A DNA stretch of 64,000 nt from Typhlomys cinereus (taxonomy: Eukaryota; Chordata; Mammalia; Rodentia; Platacanthomyidae): assembly GCA_023101885.1 (NCBI GenBank), contig JALPQD010000401.1, positions 744,001 through 808,000 of the forward strand. The letters are read 5' to 3'. Positions 52,961 to 64,000 of this stretch are shown one piece after another. The notes under the pieces are model-generated. The model did not search any database. It was not told where the DNA came from and worked only from the letters and a program-made list of their open reading frames with translations. Numbering within the stretch: position 1 is the stretch's first letter; each line of letters starts with the position of its first letter. The position numbers were made by a program, and so were the translations under genes.

Positions 52961-54533
52961 AAAATAGATTTAGAAAAAGAAATAGTGGAATATATCACTG
53001 TATTTTTTTAAAAAAAAAGACAATGTGCACAGCCCTGCTCTTGTAGACTTTGGAATGTTGGTAACATAAAGAAAACACGGCCACCCAAAATTTGTTTTTA
53101 GACAACTTCCATGACATCATTAATACCCATAACAATGCTTCTCCAATTGCCAGTGACTTACTGCTAATAATGAGGTGGGAGTACATTTGCTATTACTTAA
53201 ATCTTGCAGCCTTGACTTGACATGAGAGTTGGCATAACACCCAACAGAGCAGTGAACCCACATTTAGCCAAAACGCTCATTGCATTTTCAAGGATTATAG
53301 TTCTTAGCATGCAGATCCAGCTAACGAGCCATCACACAATAGCTGGTGTCCCTGAGAGCATGCTTAATCTTAATAACCATACACCTGGGAGGTGAGAATG
53401 ATACTGTGATGTGGCGAGACAGGGATGGTGCAGTGTCAGTCACCCCATAACCCGTTTTCTTTCTCAGGGGTGTTGGAAGAATGTATTTTCCAGATCAATG
53501 CCCATCTACCACATACCCTTCATAAGTTTATCCTACTCTGGTGAAGAGTAGCTGAAACTGGGGTACAAGACAGTCAAGTTTGTGATCATGCACCATCGTC
53601 TACTATAATCCATTCAGGAACTGCAGGAGCTGGGCTGAGAGAGTGAATGGGATCAAAAGCAGTGTATCTTTCAATTATATAAATTTTTGAGAATGACATT
53701 GACCCCTGCTGTCCCTCTGCATGGAGTATTTGCTGTCAAGGACAAGGAGTCATCTCAGGAGCTTCATTCATCTTTTCCTACATGACAGTTCTTATTCGTG
53801 GACTCAAGAACTTATTCATGGGACTCTTCTGGTAGCTCAGTGTCATCACCGATACACGGGAAATCAGGCTGGGTCAGAGGGAACAAGGATGTCTTTTTTC
53901 CAAATCATCCATACCGACTTCATTTGTAGCAAGCACAAATATTTAAAAACCAGGAAATGACAGCTAAATTCTTTACAGGATTATGTTAAACATACACAAA
54001 GCAGATGTGATACCTAGTCGCTATATAGGGACAGAGATGGCATCTCCAGGCAGAGTTACTTATGTACTGTGACTTTATGTACATAATCTTGTCGTCTATA
54101 GATAACATACTTCAGTGGTCTCAAGATGCAGAGGGAAGGAACTGCAGAAAGAACGTCTTGGCGCCACCAGTTCTCAGCAGAGCAAACAAATCTGGTCTCA
54201 AGAACGAGGAAAACAAAACAGGAGGTGGTTCATCTCTCACTATCGGGGAGAGGTCTCCACCTGTGACTATCTGTCCCAGACATGTGCATATGCTTCTAAC
54301 TCAAGGGAGCGGCCTATGCCTTATTGTCCTCCACAGGAAATGACATCTAGGACTGGAAGAAAGCAGGATTAGAGGAAGAACATTTCCAGGATTGGCAGGA
54401 TGATGTTAGCAAGGACTTTGTTAGTTTCGATGTCCACATTCCCTACTTTCACAGGCATCCACATGATGTTTGGCTCTCCGGACATGTGTATCTAAGAGAC
54501 TTGCTTAAAGATAAGATCTAAGTATTTCCTTTT
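52961..54533. other. Repeat-poor interval
   Basis: I recognise no gene or interspersed element in this stretch. Confidence 0.4.
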
Positions 54534-54836
54534 GTGATGGTTAATAGTGATTGCCAACTTCACTGGATTCAGAATCATCATGGAAGCACACATCTGGGTG
54601 TGTTGATAAGGAAGTTTCCAGAAAGGTCTAACAGACAAGGGAAGATTCACTCTGAATGTGAACGGGATCATTCCTATACTGAGCAAAGAGGAGAAAGCAA
54701 GCTGAGCACCAGAATTTCTCTCTCTCTCTCTCTCCCCCCCCCACAGGTAGATGCAACGTTTCACACTTCTGCCGCCATGCCTTCCCCACCATGATGGGTT
54801 ATCTCCACAAGCTGTGAGCCAAAATACACCTGTTTC
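54534..54836 (+). mobile_element. MLT1-like MaLR LTR
   Basis: 'tgtgatggttaatagtgatt', 'acacatctgggtgtgttgat' and 'ccatgccttccccaccatga' are in MLT1/MaLR order. A (TC)nC(n) block is at 54716-54744. Confidence 0.75.
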
Positions 54837-54837
54837 A

Positions 54838-54925
54838 ATGTTCTTCTGTTGTGCAAAATACTCTGACCCAGGCAGCTTAAAGAAGAAAGGGTTTATTATT
54901 TGACTTACGTTTCCAACAGTAATAT
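54838..54925 (-). mobile_element. MaLR LTR 3' fragment, reverse
   Basis: 'ttctgttgtgcaaaatactc' and 'aagaagaaagggtttattat' are the reversed 3' end of a MaLR LTR, directly next to the LTR at 54534. Confidence 0.6.
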
Positions 54926-55639
54926 ACTCCAGTAATAGCAAAGAACACATAGTACAAAGCACAGTGGTCAAAGCAGGAGGCTGGTTCAAATCCCAGCAGC
55001 CACCAGAGCTAAGTAACCATAGATTGAAACCTCTGAAACACGGCCCAAAATATGTCTTTCATTCTCTGAGTTGTTTTCCTCAGAGATTTTATTGCAGCGA
55101 TGTGAGGTTTTGGTTTAAATATCCTGAATCAAAACAGATATATGTGTCACATTACAAAGGAATGTTTACGCCAAATATTTTGAAATCACTGCTCCTGCTT
55201 CTACGGCTTACGTAGAAGATTCTGTGACACTACAGAACTCCCCTAGAAGCCCAACGTAAAATGAGGGTTTAGCATCAATTTTCCTTTATCTCATCACCCC
55301 AGATCTAGTACTCCTTCTTTTCCTAATCCTACCTCCAAATTTCTACCACAGACTTTACTGTACAGTCTTATATTTCTGACTACTTGTCATCCCTTAGATT
55401 TGTCATACCCAGTTCATTTAGCATAGGACTACACTGACTGTCTTAAATAAGACCATCCTCAGCATACTTGCCACCTTAGCATTGCCCATCTAAAATCCTG
55501 GCTCCCCAGCTTCTGCTTCAAAGCTGAATTTGATTTGTGAGCTCAGAAGTAGGCCAAAATTATAGTGGGGGCTATCTACTAGTGAATTTGCTCATGTGTA
55601 GCCCAGGACACCTTTATGCTGCCAATAAACTAAGAGCTA
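54926..55639. other. Interval without recognised feature
   Basis: An aataaa is present at 55624-55629 but nothing supports a gene. Confidence 0.35.
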
Positions 55640-56215
55640 GGGACCCATGTCAGGCTAAAAGGAGAACAGAAACTTCAGTGGCAAGGACAAAATAAGGTGG
55701 AAACCAACTCTGGAACACAATATTCACCACAGTCAGTAAAACAAAGATATGAATTCACATCAGCGAATGTTTAGATATGGGGATGCCATTGAAATCATGA
55801 ACACACAGCAACTATGGTTACCTGTACAATACAAGGTTCATCCTGCCAACATCTCATCATGTATTAGAAATGGAATAGGATCCATGAGGCCCTGCTATTG
55901 GCAATCAAGTATGGCTAGAAGAGAAAGTTTCATTTTCTTCAGTAGTGTAGCCACTGGTAAGTTTCCCATGCTCCTGTAAATTACCCCCTACTCACGTTCA
56001 TAGAAGCAGCCCTAATTAAACTCAGGGGGCCTAAAATGAACAAACAAACATGGAAGAAGGAGGGAGATCAGTTGAGAAGGAGAAAAAAGGGTTCAAAGGA
56101 AGTAGGAGGGGGATAAGAGAGGGTCCTAGAGGTGAATATAACCATATATATATTTTAATAGAACTGTTTATATTTTTCATCAATTTCACAAATTGACAAA
56201 AAATAAAAGAGTCCC
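55640..56215 (+). mobile_element. Rodent L1 (Lx-like) 3' UTR
   Basis: 'gtagccactggtaagtttcc', 'catgctcctgtaaattaccc', 'agcagccctaattaaactca', then a purine-rich stretch and an 'aaaaaataaaaga' tail match the order of an older rodent L1 3' UTR. It is distinct from the G-rich 3' end at 7161. Confidence 0.6.
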
Positions 56216-57609
56216 ATACTGATTTTGATGTCCCATTTTGTAGCTCCTATGATTCTTCCTTGATGTTCTTGAGATCCCTGTCTCTCTATAGCTTTCTATC
56301 CAGTCCTGAAGTGAGGTGCTGTTGTCTCTGTAGTCTGTCTCTTTTTCTACAGTCCAAATGCTTCAAGTGCCAAAAACCATGTTTACGCGCCTCCCCATGC
56401 CTTCTTGGCCCCAATAAGAACTAGATGGGAAATATCTGCCTTGTGTGGAAAGGCAGGAAACATTCCTGATTGGAAGCATCTATGGCTCAAACATATGTGA
56501 CTCTAGGATTAGCCAAGGAAACTGGCCAAACCACGAGGGGCTGAGAAATGGAGTGGTATCTGCCAGACAGACAGGGAATCTGCCATGGCAGTGAAACTTT
56601 GCGAGAACCAAGGAGGGTCTCCAAGTTCACTAACAGTACATGGTCAGTCACTCACAGATCATAGCGTTAATGAGAACACCAAGGTCATGCTCATGACTAA
56701 GATCCTGGCAGTCAAAGAAGCAGCACTGAATCTCCTACTACTCCAAATTTGATTTTTTTTTTCAGAGAAACCCAAATGCTGGCAGAATAAAGAGACTCAG
56801 AAAATGTGAAACCGAAAGGCTAAGTACCAGCTGGGTTCAAGTTAGTCCTGGGCCATCAAGTGTTATATGAGAAGTGTGCAGAGCCTTACCAAGCACATTG
56901 CCAGGCCAAATGAAGACAAATGCATCTGTGGAATGGATGGCTAGACGAATAAAAAGGACTTGAAATGTAGACCTTCTCAGGTTAGGGCTCTCTATTTGTA
57001 CTTTTGATTTAGACTGGTTCCATATTCTGAAAGAAAATAATTAGAGCTGACTTAGCAAATGAGGACCACGTGTCCCCTTGTGGTGGTGTTTCTCCAAGCT
57101 ATAGAACCAGGGGCTGCCGAGCAGTAGCACTCAGAGTTCAGGTAAATAACCCTGGCATCTACACATAGAAAAGACCTAAAACTGTGTCACCCCAAGCTCG
57201 TCATAAACCTAAATCCCATGCTCGCCTTCTCAATCAACTATGAGGTCAGCTATGCAAGGATGTCATCTTAGAAGAGAATGTTCCAGATTCAGTCAGCTAA
57301 TGTCAGAACCCAAGTCAGAAATTCATTCCTCAAGGCCCTGCCAGCTTAGACAGGTGAGCCAAAACAAGCGAAGACATCACTTTGCTGACTTGGGCCACAA
57401 CATTATGGGATGTTTGATACACAGCAACAGAGTCTCCCAAGCCATGCCATTGCTTCTTCTCCTTCGTTATTTCTCACCGCTGTTCCTTCCTTTCCACTCC
57501 CCTTTCGGTTCACTTGTTTCAGATCCTCCTCCTGTCTGAAGGCAGCAGTCTCACTTGTTTCTGTCTTAGTGTGGCTTCCTGCTGCCCCCAGCCTTCATCT
57601 TCCCAGAGT
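56216..57609. other. Interval without recognised feature
   Basis: About 1.4 kb without a recognisable gene or repeat. Confidence 0.4.
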
Positions 57610-57920
57610 CACACCCCAACTCTATTCTACAGAGCAGTTTCCCTAAAGCACAAATCTGCTCAAAAATCCTTCAGTGACTCATTTTGCTCCCAGAATGAAG
57701 TCCAGTTTTATTAAGTGGACATGTAAGGATTTTCATCCTCACAATCTTGTTTATTGGTTCAGCTTCTAAATCCTCATCTCTCTACCAAGATATAAGTGTG
57801 TGACCTCCCAGCACTCTCCAAGTGAACCATGGATTCTCAGGTTTCTATGTGTCCCCAAGGTACTTTCTTACCCCTTCTGTGGAGCTTGTACCACTAAACT
57901 ATTTGCATACTTATTTTCCT
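57610..57920 (+). repeat. LINE-2 fragment
   Basis: 'tctgctcaaaaatccttcag', 'tgactcattttgctcccaga', 'atgaagtccagttttattaa' and the downstream pyrimidine-rich order follow L2 3' sequence. Heavily diverged. Confidence 0.65.
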
Positions 57921-58685
57921 TTTTCTGTTATTACTGGAGAATGATGTCATCCTTTATGTCTCATTTCCTGAAAAGCAGTCCAGGGCTCAAGTAGATGCCA
58001 CTCAGAACATTTTGTCACACAGATGAACATCAATGCAAGTTATCAAACAAAACACTTGTATTTTTTTAACATAGTCTCCATGTTATGAGGTTCTGGACTT
58101 TTGCTTTTGTCTTTTTATGAGGCTCACATGGAAGTGAACTACTTTCTGTGTGCAAAGGTGGGTTTATGTTGACTTGAGTCAAATGCCTGGTTTCATCTCC
58201 CTGGCCCCATAATTATGGTTCAAAGGCCATCATTTAACACAAGTGAAGGCCCGAGTGCATGAAGGCGACTTATAAGGTTTATGGGAGAAGAAGGTTTTGC
58301 TTTTCGACCAACTCTGATGTGAAGTTTAAGAGGGCTTCCTCTGAAACATCTGCCGATAACACAAGAAATCCCAGAATTCGGTAACTGGAGTGGGTCAAGA
58401 CCACCATAAACATCCAAGAACCAGTGGTATAGAGGAAGCCCTGGGGCGAGAGAATTCTGCTGGTATGATTTTTTTTTCCTCATGCCAATGAGAAGCCACA
58501 CCCAAAAAGAGAACTCACCTGCACGGATAGTCCTAAGATTTTCTCAAGATGGCGGTCTTAATGCAGTTCATAGTGCACCAAAACTCAGTCACAGCTGGTA
58601 ATGGCAGCTCCATTATTTTATATCGCTAACTGAAAAAATGTCCACTTTGTGTCATCATACTAGCTTCCCAAATGGATATTTTATC
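57921..58685. other. Interval without recognised feature
   Basis: No gene or repeat recognised. Confidence 0.35.
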
Positions 58686-59233
58686 TGTTGGATCGAGGTC
58701 TTAGATCCTCACCCCTATTGTGGGCATACACAATCAGTATAAGTTAATATGTTGATTGTATGGAAATTAAATAATGTACAAGGGAGAGGGAGGCCTTTAT
58801 TCAAAGGGTCGCTGTAGCTAGAGAGTCACCACTGTGGCCTGTGCAGAGTGGCAAACAGAGGAGAATGGAAGATTTATGGAAGGCCAGGGGGTAGTCTGGT
58901 GTGCCTGATTGGAAGATGTGGGCATGGGGAAACCAGGAAACGGGGGCATGGGAGGGCAACTTGCGATTGCTTAGGGATGCGTATTTGACTTTGTCTCATC
59001 GGTCCTACGCTGGAAGCAGGGACTAAAGACACAAACACTCACAGATGTTAATCAAGATCTGGTAATCTGGGCCAGGTGTTAGAGACACCTGTTAGTCCTC
59101 CTGGATCATTATTGGAGATAGCAGTTCAACTTACTGCAAACCTGTGTTAAAGCCAGCTGGCTGGCTGAGCTAGGGGCTGCAGTTAGAGTCAAAGTTCCGT
59201 TTTATATACGTCTGACCCTTATCCATCTCTACA
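58686..59233 (-). mobile_element. ERV-like LTR, reverse (tentative)
   Basis: On the minus strand 'ccctttgaataaaggcctcc' supplies a polyadenylation signal, followed by about 100 bp ending 'agacctcgatccaaca'. Upstream 'acgtatataaaacgg' (about 59200) is a TATA-like box but lies close to the proposed 5' end, so the right boundary may be further out. No convincing TSD. Confidence 0.45.
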
Positions 59234-59837
59234 GTAGTCTCTTGGTAATTGGACCTCCTCTCTCCCAGTCTGGATCAAGAAAACAGACTTTTCCAGATTA
59301 GAGAATTGCCATGCTGGCTAAAACTCTTTATACATATCTTGTGCTTTTTTATTGCCTTAGGGGCTGATTTGAATCCAATCTGGATTTGGAAAATCAATTT
59401 CAATCTGTGGTGCTATTTAAGACAGATTCAAAAAGAGGAAAACAACCCAACAGTGGAAGATGGCACCATAATCTAGGCAGAACCCTCGCCCCACAGTGAA
59501 GGAAGACAGAGGCTGAAAAGGCATTTCTCACCTGTGAAGTGCGTCCTGTAAAACTGCTTCATGCGAAATTAAAAGCTTAACAAGGATTAGGAGCAAAAAT
59601 GTCCTTCTCACTAGGCAGTAGTCCTAGTGAGTAATCAATACAGTCCACATATTAAACACTGCTACCATGCATAGGTATTACCTAAGAAAAACTATGCAGT
59701 CAATGCTGGGGGTAAGAGGGGATCCTTTAAGACTGGGTGTAAGAGACCTGAAAAGTACAAGACAAATTTAACAAGCTATTAGACTTCAGGGTAAGTTTAA
59801 CTTTTATAAATATTTTCATTCTAAAAATTAGGGAGTT
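59234..59837. other. Interval without recognised feature
   Basis: No gene or repeat recognised. Confidence 0.35.
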
Positions 59838-60003
59838 TGGGCAAATGGGATGACTTAGCAGCTAAAGGTGCTTGCCACCAAGCCTGATGTCCTCAGTTCG
59901 ATCCCCAGAATCCCCAGGACATAAAAAGAGAAGCCTCCATCAAAAGTTGTCCACTGACCTCCAAACATATTATGCCATATTCATGCGCACACACATACAC
60001 GCA

Positions 60004-60053
<50 letters not shown>

Positions 60054-60085
60054 CTCTCTCTCTCTCTAAATAAATGTTTTTTAAA
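59838..60085 (+). repeat. B4-type SINE with (CA)n(CT)n tail
   Basis: 'gcaaatgggatgacttagca', 'cagttcgatccccagaatcc', 'gttgtccactgacctccaaa', (CA)n at 60013-60050, (CT)n at 60051-60066, then 'aaataaatg'. Confidence 0.75.
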
Positions 60086-60097
60086 ATAAAAATTAGA

Positions 60098-60262
60098 ATA
60101 TTGGTCATGCTTGGTGCTGTCCACCTATAATCCCAGGATTTGGGAGGCTGAGGCAGGCAGATTGTAAGTCACACATTCAAAGGCCAATTTTGACTACACA
60201 ACAAATTTTAGATCTGGACTATATAGTGGGATCCTGTCACGAAACAAAACAAAACACAGAAG
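60098..60262 (+). mobile_element. B1-type SINE
   Basis: 'tgcttggtgctgtccaccta', 'taatcccaggatttgggagg', 'ctgaggcaggcagattgtaa' and 'gggatcctgtcacgaaacaa'. Confidence 0.8.
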
Positions 60263-61069
60263 GTTTTCTGGGTGCAGACTGGCCTCTCATGTTCCCACTA
60301 CTCCTGCTTCGCTGAGACTACAGACAATGTGGTGGAATGCACCCCCTTCAAAAGCATTAAATAAGGAAAGTAAAAATAGCAAGCTTCTTAGAACGAAGGA
60401 CTCTGGATCACCAAGCTGACAACGTTACAGCCACATTTTCACAGTATATGTTCATAAACTTTAATTACTGGAATTAAAAGGCAGCAGCACATATGGTAAG
60501 ACAATCTTAAAATGTAAAGTGACAGATGTCTCTAAATATTAAAATTCTGTAATTATCAGTATAGTTCATTAATTATCTGTCACTTGGATCTTAAAAATAG
60601 GAATGGTATTTATTCACAAACATTCAGCCATTTAATGACTAGGGCCTTGGATGAGCAAAATAAGATATAACAAGCCTCTTGCAGTGTTATTTTACCTTTA
60701 ATAATCATGCAATCAAAGGAATTGTGTTGAGTTTTAATATGCTTTCATAGTTGAATACTGTAAGTCAGAGACTAATTTAACTTGAAGTATACTTAATTTT
60801 CTTTTTTTCCCCATGAATCTATCCTCTAGTTTCGAATTGCCATTTTGTTCTTCCCTTACATCACCTTTGTTTGTCCTGTTGATTGATTTCCTAGTTCTTG
60901 TAAATCTTCGCCTCCTTTTTTCTATTTCCTAATGCTTTGAGCCGTTTGTAAGTTTATTGCCCAAATAGCTAGAATTGTGGCAATGACAAGAATCCTCTTC
61001 TCTTTCACTAATTTTTTTTAGCATGTAGATGTGTTTTTCACAGGTGGAGCTTACTTATTATTTTAGGTT
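60263..61069. other. AT-rich repeat-poor interval
   Basis: Contains the palindromic motif pair described in the findings (60517-60585). No gene is seen. Confidence 0.4.
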
Positions 61070-61330
61070 GATTTGAGGGGAGGACATGCATGTTCTTTGA
61101 CATGTCAGAGGCCGGTCAGGAGTGAGTTCTCACTTTCCACCTTGCAAACGCAGGGTCCGCTGGTTTCTACGGAGTCTTCCAGGTCAGCTGGTCCAAGTCT
61201 CTGGCCAGTTCTGCCTGTGTCTGCCACGTGCTGTTGGAGCGCTGGGATTACAGGTGCACGCCATCAAATCCTGATCAAACTCGGGTTGTCAGGCCAGAGC
61301 AGCAAGACTTGCTGAGCCCTCTTCCTGGCT
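61070..61330 (-). mobile_element. B4-type SINE, reverse
   Basis: 'gtgagttctcactttccacc', 'gagcgctgggattacaggtg' and 'caaactcgggttgtcaggcc' match 50525-50835 in order. Confidence 0.7.
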
Positions 61331-61414
61331 CCCTTTTTAATTAATATCTTCAGCAACCTTTTTTTTTTTTTCCTATTCTTTGTCCAGGCTTTTGTTTTAT
61401 AAATCGTTATCACA

Positions 61415-61708
61415 GGCTGGAGAGATGGCTCGGGTTAATTAAGACTCTTGCAAGCAGAAGGTCCTGAACTCAGATCCCAGGTCCCACATAAAAAACGCCA
61501 GACTGAACCTGTGGCGGCCTGCACTTTCGGCCCTGGTGGGTGGAGCCTGGGAAATCCCAGAGAAAACAAAAAGGAAGTGGAAGCCATCTAGGATGATTCC
61601 TGAAGTCACCCTTGGTCCTCCACCGGGAAACACAGTGCCCTCTGACACATATTCACACACACACAATGAATGAATGAATGAATGAATGAACGAACGAATG
61701 AATGAATG
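61415..61708 (+). mobile_element. SINE-A, older subfamily, with (AATG)n tail
   Basis: 'ggctggagagatggctcggg', 'aactcagatcccaggtccca', 'cacccttggtcctccaccgg', (CA)n and an (AATG)n array at 61668-61707. The approximate TSD is 'atcgttatcaca' versus 'attactatcaca'. Confidence 0.85.
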
Positions 61709-61932
61709 AAAATTACTATCACATTTTGTATTATTTAAATTATTTTTTTCATTTGGTGTCTAAGACAATCCCGAAACAAACAATAAACCAAGCTCCAAAA
61801 TACCTATTACAAACTCCTGTCACTCCATTCAGTTCTTTACACTTTGCAAATTTAACTCCAGAGTTTTATTTTCTTAGGAAATTAAAAAAATATATATAGG
61901 CTAAGGAAATTCTTTTCTATTCCTGTCTTGGT

Positions 61933-61966
61933 TAAAAAAAAAAAAAAAAACAAAAACAAAAAAAAG
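61933..61966. repeat. A-rich run
   Basis: Eighteen A followed by CAAAAAC-type sequence. I found no matching TSD and no source element. Confidence 0.8.
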
Positions 61967-62119
61967 TGATCCTGAGTCTACGCTGAACTTTATGAGATTC
62001 AATTTCTGCATTTTCTGAAAGGCAGTCATCCCTTCTCTCTTGTGCTATTATTACAAACATAATTTTCAAACTTTAAAATATGCTTTCACAATTGCAACTT
62101 GTCCATGATGTATTCTTTT

Positions 62120-62700
62120 CTTTATGTATTATTGAAGTTTTACTTGACAAGATTTATTTCATATTTTTGTGACTATGTTCATACACAAGATTTGTCTATG
62201 ATTTTTCCTTCTCGTTCCATTCTAGACAAGGTTGTATTAGTTCATGCAATGGATTAGAAAACCTTCCCTCTTTTTTCTACTCAGAAGCAAGCATTGTATC
62301 ATTTAGAAACCCACTTGTTGGGGAGTTTGCTTTTTATCACAGATCAATCTTTTAACCACTGCTGAAAATCTTCCATGATTATCAGTGAATACAGCCATTG
62401 TGCTCTTTCTTCAAATATCTTGATAAATTATATTGATTTTTAGGAAATTGTTCCTTTTCTCTTTTTCCTATTCTTTAGCAAGAAGTTGGAAGTAGCATTT
62501 TCTTATGATTCTCAAACCTCTGCTTTTTCTCACACAATATTTCTCATCTTATTTCCTGTGATTTTGCGTGTGTGCTTCATCTCATTTTTCCTATTTAGAC
62601 TTGCTTACTGACTTCTCCATTTTATTGCTTTTTTCACTGAATCATTTTGAGGCTAGAATCCTTTTTATATGTTATTGTTTTCTATTTCATGTATATATTC
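62120..62700 (-). mobile_element. LINE-1 ORF2 fragment, reverse, ancient
   Basis: The T-rich series 'cttcaaatatcttgataaat', 'ttcccctttt'-like runs and 'tttagacttgcttactgact' resembles antisense L1 ORF2. Highly diverged, so the family and limits are uncertain. Confidence 0.4.
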
Positions 62701-62714
62701 GATACCTGCTAGAT

Positions 62715-62960
62715 ACAGCGGTTAACTTGACAACAGAAGGCTTTGGGCACAAGGAAAGTCCTGAACGCCTGTGGGAGACTGATGTGGGAAAACCCAATCC
62801 ATAATATGTGGGACCTTCTCACAGGTGGATAAGATGGAGAGAGTTGGTTCAGTACTTTGGTGTACTGGCATACAGGCATTGTGGCAAAAGAGAAAGTACG
62901 TCCCTTTCAGTTCCTCTGCGGACATGCTCTTTCAACTCCTTATGCTGGCGTGAGCTCGTC
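62715..62960 (+). repeat. Possible MaLR-like LTR fragment
   Basis: 'cggttaacttgacaacaga' and 'gaaaacccaatccataatat' recall MLT1-type LTR blocks. Weak. Confidence 0.3.
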
Positions 62961-63289
62961 TACCAAGCTGATGAAGTACAATGGAGAATGGTAAACTGGG
63001 ATAAAACTTTTGTTTTCCTAAACTGTTTGGGTCCTATATTCCTTCAGCAACAGGATGATGAAACTGATATATGTACTTCCTCTTGCTTTCCTGCATCTGC
63101 AATTTGGGGTCCACTTTTTGAGTGTTTAATCTCAATAGTTTTTAATCTTGTCCCTTTTTTTTTAATTAGGCTGTGCCTATGAAAATGCAACTATATCTTT
63201 GATGAACTCACACAATTTTTATATATTTTGTGGCCGTACATTTATGTACTTTTAAACTTTTTTCAGTTATTTGTTTGTTTGTTTGTTTA
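62961..63289. other. Interval without recognised feature
   Basis: Ends in a (GTTT)n stretch at 63269-63289. No gene is seen. Confidence 0.35.
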
Positions 63290-63400
63290 GAAAGGCCTAC
63301 ATACCATGGTACATGGATTGAAGTCAGTCATGGAGATCCTGAGACCAAATTCAGGTCACCAGGTTTGTGAGCAAGTACTGGGCTATCTCATTGGTCCTAA
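63290..63400 (-). repeat. B4-type SINE head, reverse, diverged
   Basis: 'aattcaggtcaccaggtttg', 'tgagcaagtactgggctatc' and 'tcattggtcc' form a reversed, decayed tRNA-like head. Confidence 0.5.
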
Positions 63401-63564
63401 AATGCTTGCTTTTTAAGAGAAGAAGTCATTAGAATTGTGAAAAAGAGACGGCATTCTGTAACTATGACAAGTCACTAAGTCACTGCTCATATTAGTTAGG
63501 AGTCTCTAGAGGAACAGAAACTATAGAGTGGATATAAATGTATACATAAAACGGAACTTATAGA

Positions 63565-63931
63565 TGACATGGTTTACAATGTAAATTGTTCCCCCACAGG
63601 CTCACATGCTTGAATCTTTAGTTGTTTGGGAAGCCCTTGGCACTTTTAAGAGGCGGAGCCTTGCTGGAGGGAGGCAGTCACAGGGGGTGGCCTTTGAGTA
63701 GATTAGCCCAACCCTACTTCTAGGAGAAATCTGCTTTTTCAGTTGGCAGTTTTGCAGCTCTCAGCCTCCATGAAGAACATGACTTAGACCACTTCCAGCT
63801 TCTACCAGCCAGTCATGTTTTTCCTGCCCTAATGGACTATATTTCCCCTGTGGAACCTGAATAAATCTCCCTTTCTCCCTTAAGGTTGTGTTTGAGTATT
63901 CTCTCACAGCAACAGGAAAGAATAACTGGTA
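63565..63931 (+). mobile_element. MaLR 5' LTR
   Basis: Starts 'tgacatggtttacaatg', contains 'gaggcggagccttgctgga' and 'ctgaataaatctcccttt', and ends 'agaataactggtaa' directly before a primer-binding region. It is therefore a 5' LTR, not a solo LTR. Confidence 0.85.
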
Positions 63932-64000
63932 AAGAAATTGGTGCCAGAGAAATGGGTATTGCTGTATGAAACTGAAAATCTGGTGCCAGAAAGTGTTGAG
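63932..64000 (+). mobile_element. Start of MaLR internal region, cut by window edge
   Basis: 'attggtgccaga' at 63937-63948 is the same 12-mer as in the provirus at 29945-29956 and is followed by 'aatgggtattgctgtatg', the usual start of MaLR internal DNA. The element continues past the window. Confidence 0.8.

Noticed and set aside
58686..59233. ttatc as TSD of the reversed LTR-like block
   Set aside because: The right-hand ttatc lies inside the proposed LTR and would leave an end without CA. Probably chance.
61933..61966. A-rich run as a retrocopy tail
   Set aside because: No TSD found and the upstream sequence is unassigned.

Overview
This window is mammalian nuclear DNA, almost certainly from a rodent. 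The evidence is the repeat content: B1-, ID- and B4-type SINEs, many short ERVL-MaLR LTRs with rodent features, rodent-like LINE-1 3' ends with a G-rich polypurine tract, and long CA/GT and CT/GA microsatellites. The most abundant SINE (about 19 copies, called 'SINE-A' here) has a B2-like tRNA-derived head. Its body differs from mouse/rat B2 as I remember that family, so a non-murid lineage such as a jerboa or another myomorph relative is plausible. That last step is inference; no species can be named from the sequence alone.

I find no intact protein-coding gene, tRNA, rRNA or CRISPR array. The window reads as intergenic or deep intronic DNA. The only cellular gene I recognise is a processed pseudogene of NDUFA3 (mitochondrial complex I subunit), about 34943-36021. 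A second, unidentified polyadenylated retrocopy lies at 33034-33256. Old virus-derived material includes one ERV gag remnant (8850-9158) closed by an early stop, several ERV LTRs, a complete non-coding MaLR provirus on the minus strand (27663-30306), and the start of another MaLR provirus running off the right edge (63565-64000).

Layout: 1-5 kb holds MaLR LTRs and SINEs, with a composite L1-SINE insertion at 4111-4610. 5-9.2 kb holds an ERV1-like LTR, a SINE containing an L1 3' end, and the gag remnant. 9.9-16.3 kb is LTR-rich and contains two copies of a roughly 650 bp LTR family plus a B4 SINE broken twice by later insertions. 16-26 kb is mixed, with an L1 ORF2 fragment, a Tigger-like DNA transposon and pyrimidine microsatellites. 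27-30.4 kb is the MaLR provirus. 30-36.5 kb is L1 remnants hosting the four-level nest around the NDUFA3 pseudogene. 37-50 kb is the most repeat-poor part, with MIR elements and possible conserved non-coding blocks. 50-64 kb carries further SINEs, L1, L2 and LTR pieces.

The main interest is stratigraphic. Target-site duplications (TSDs) can be read directly around many insertions, so the order of events can be reconstructed. The same copies show unusual retrotransposition products: a composite L1-SINE insertion, a head-only SINE, and an L1 tail inside a SINE.
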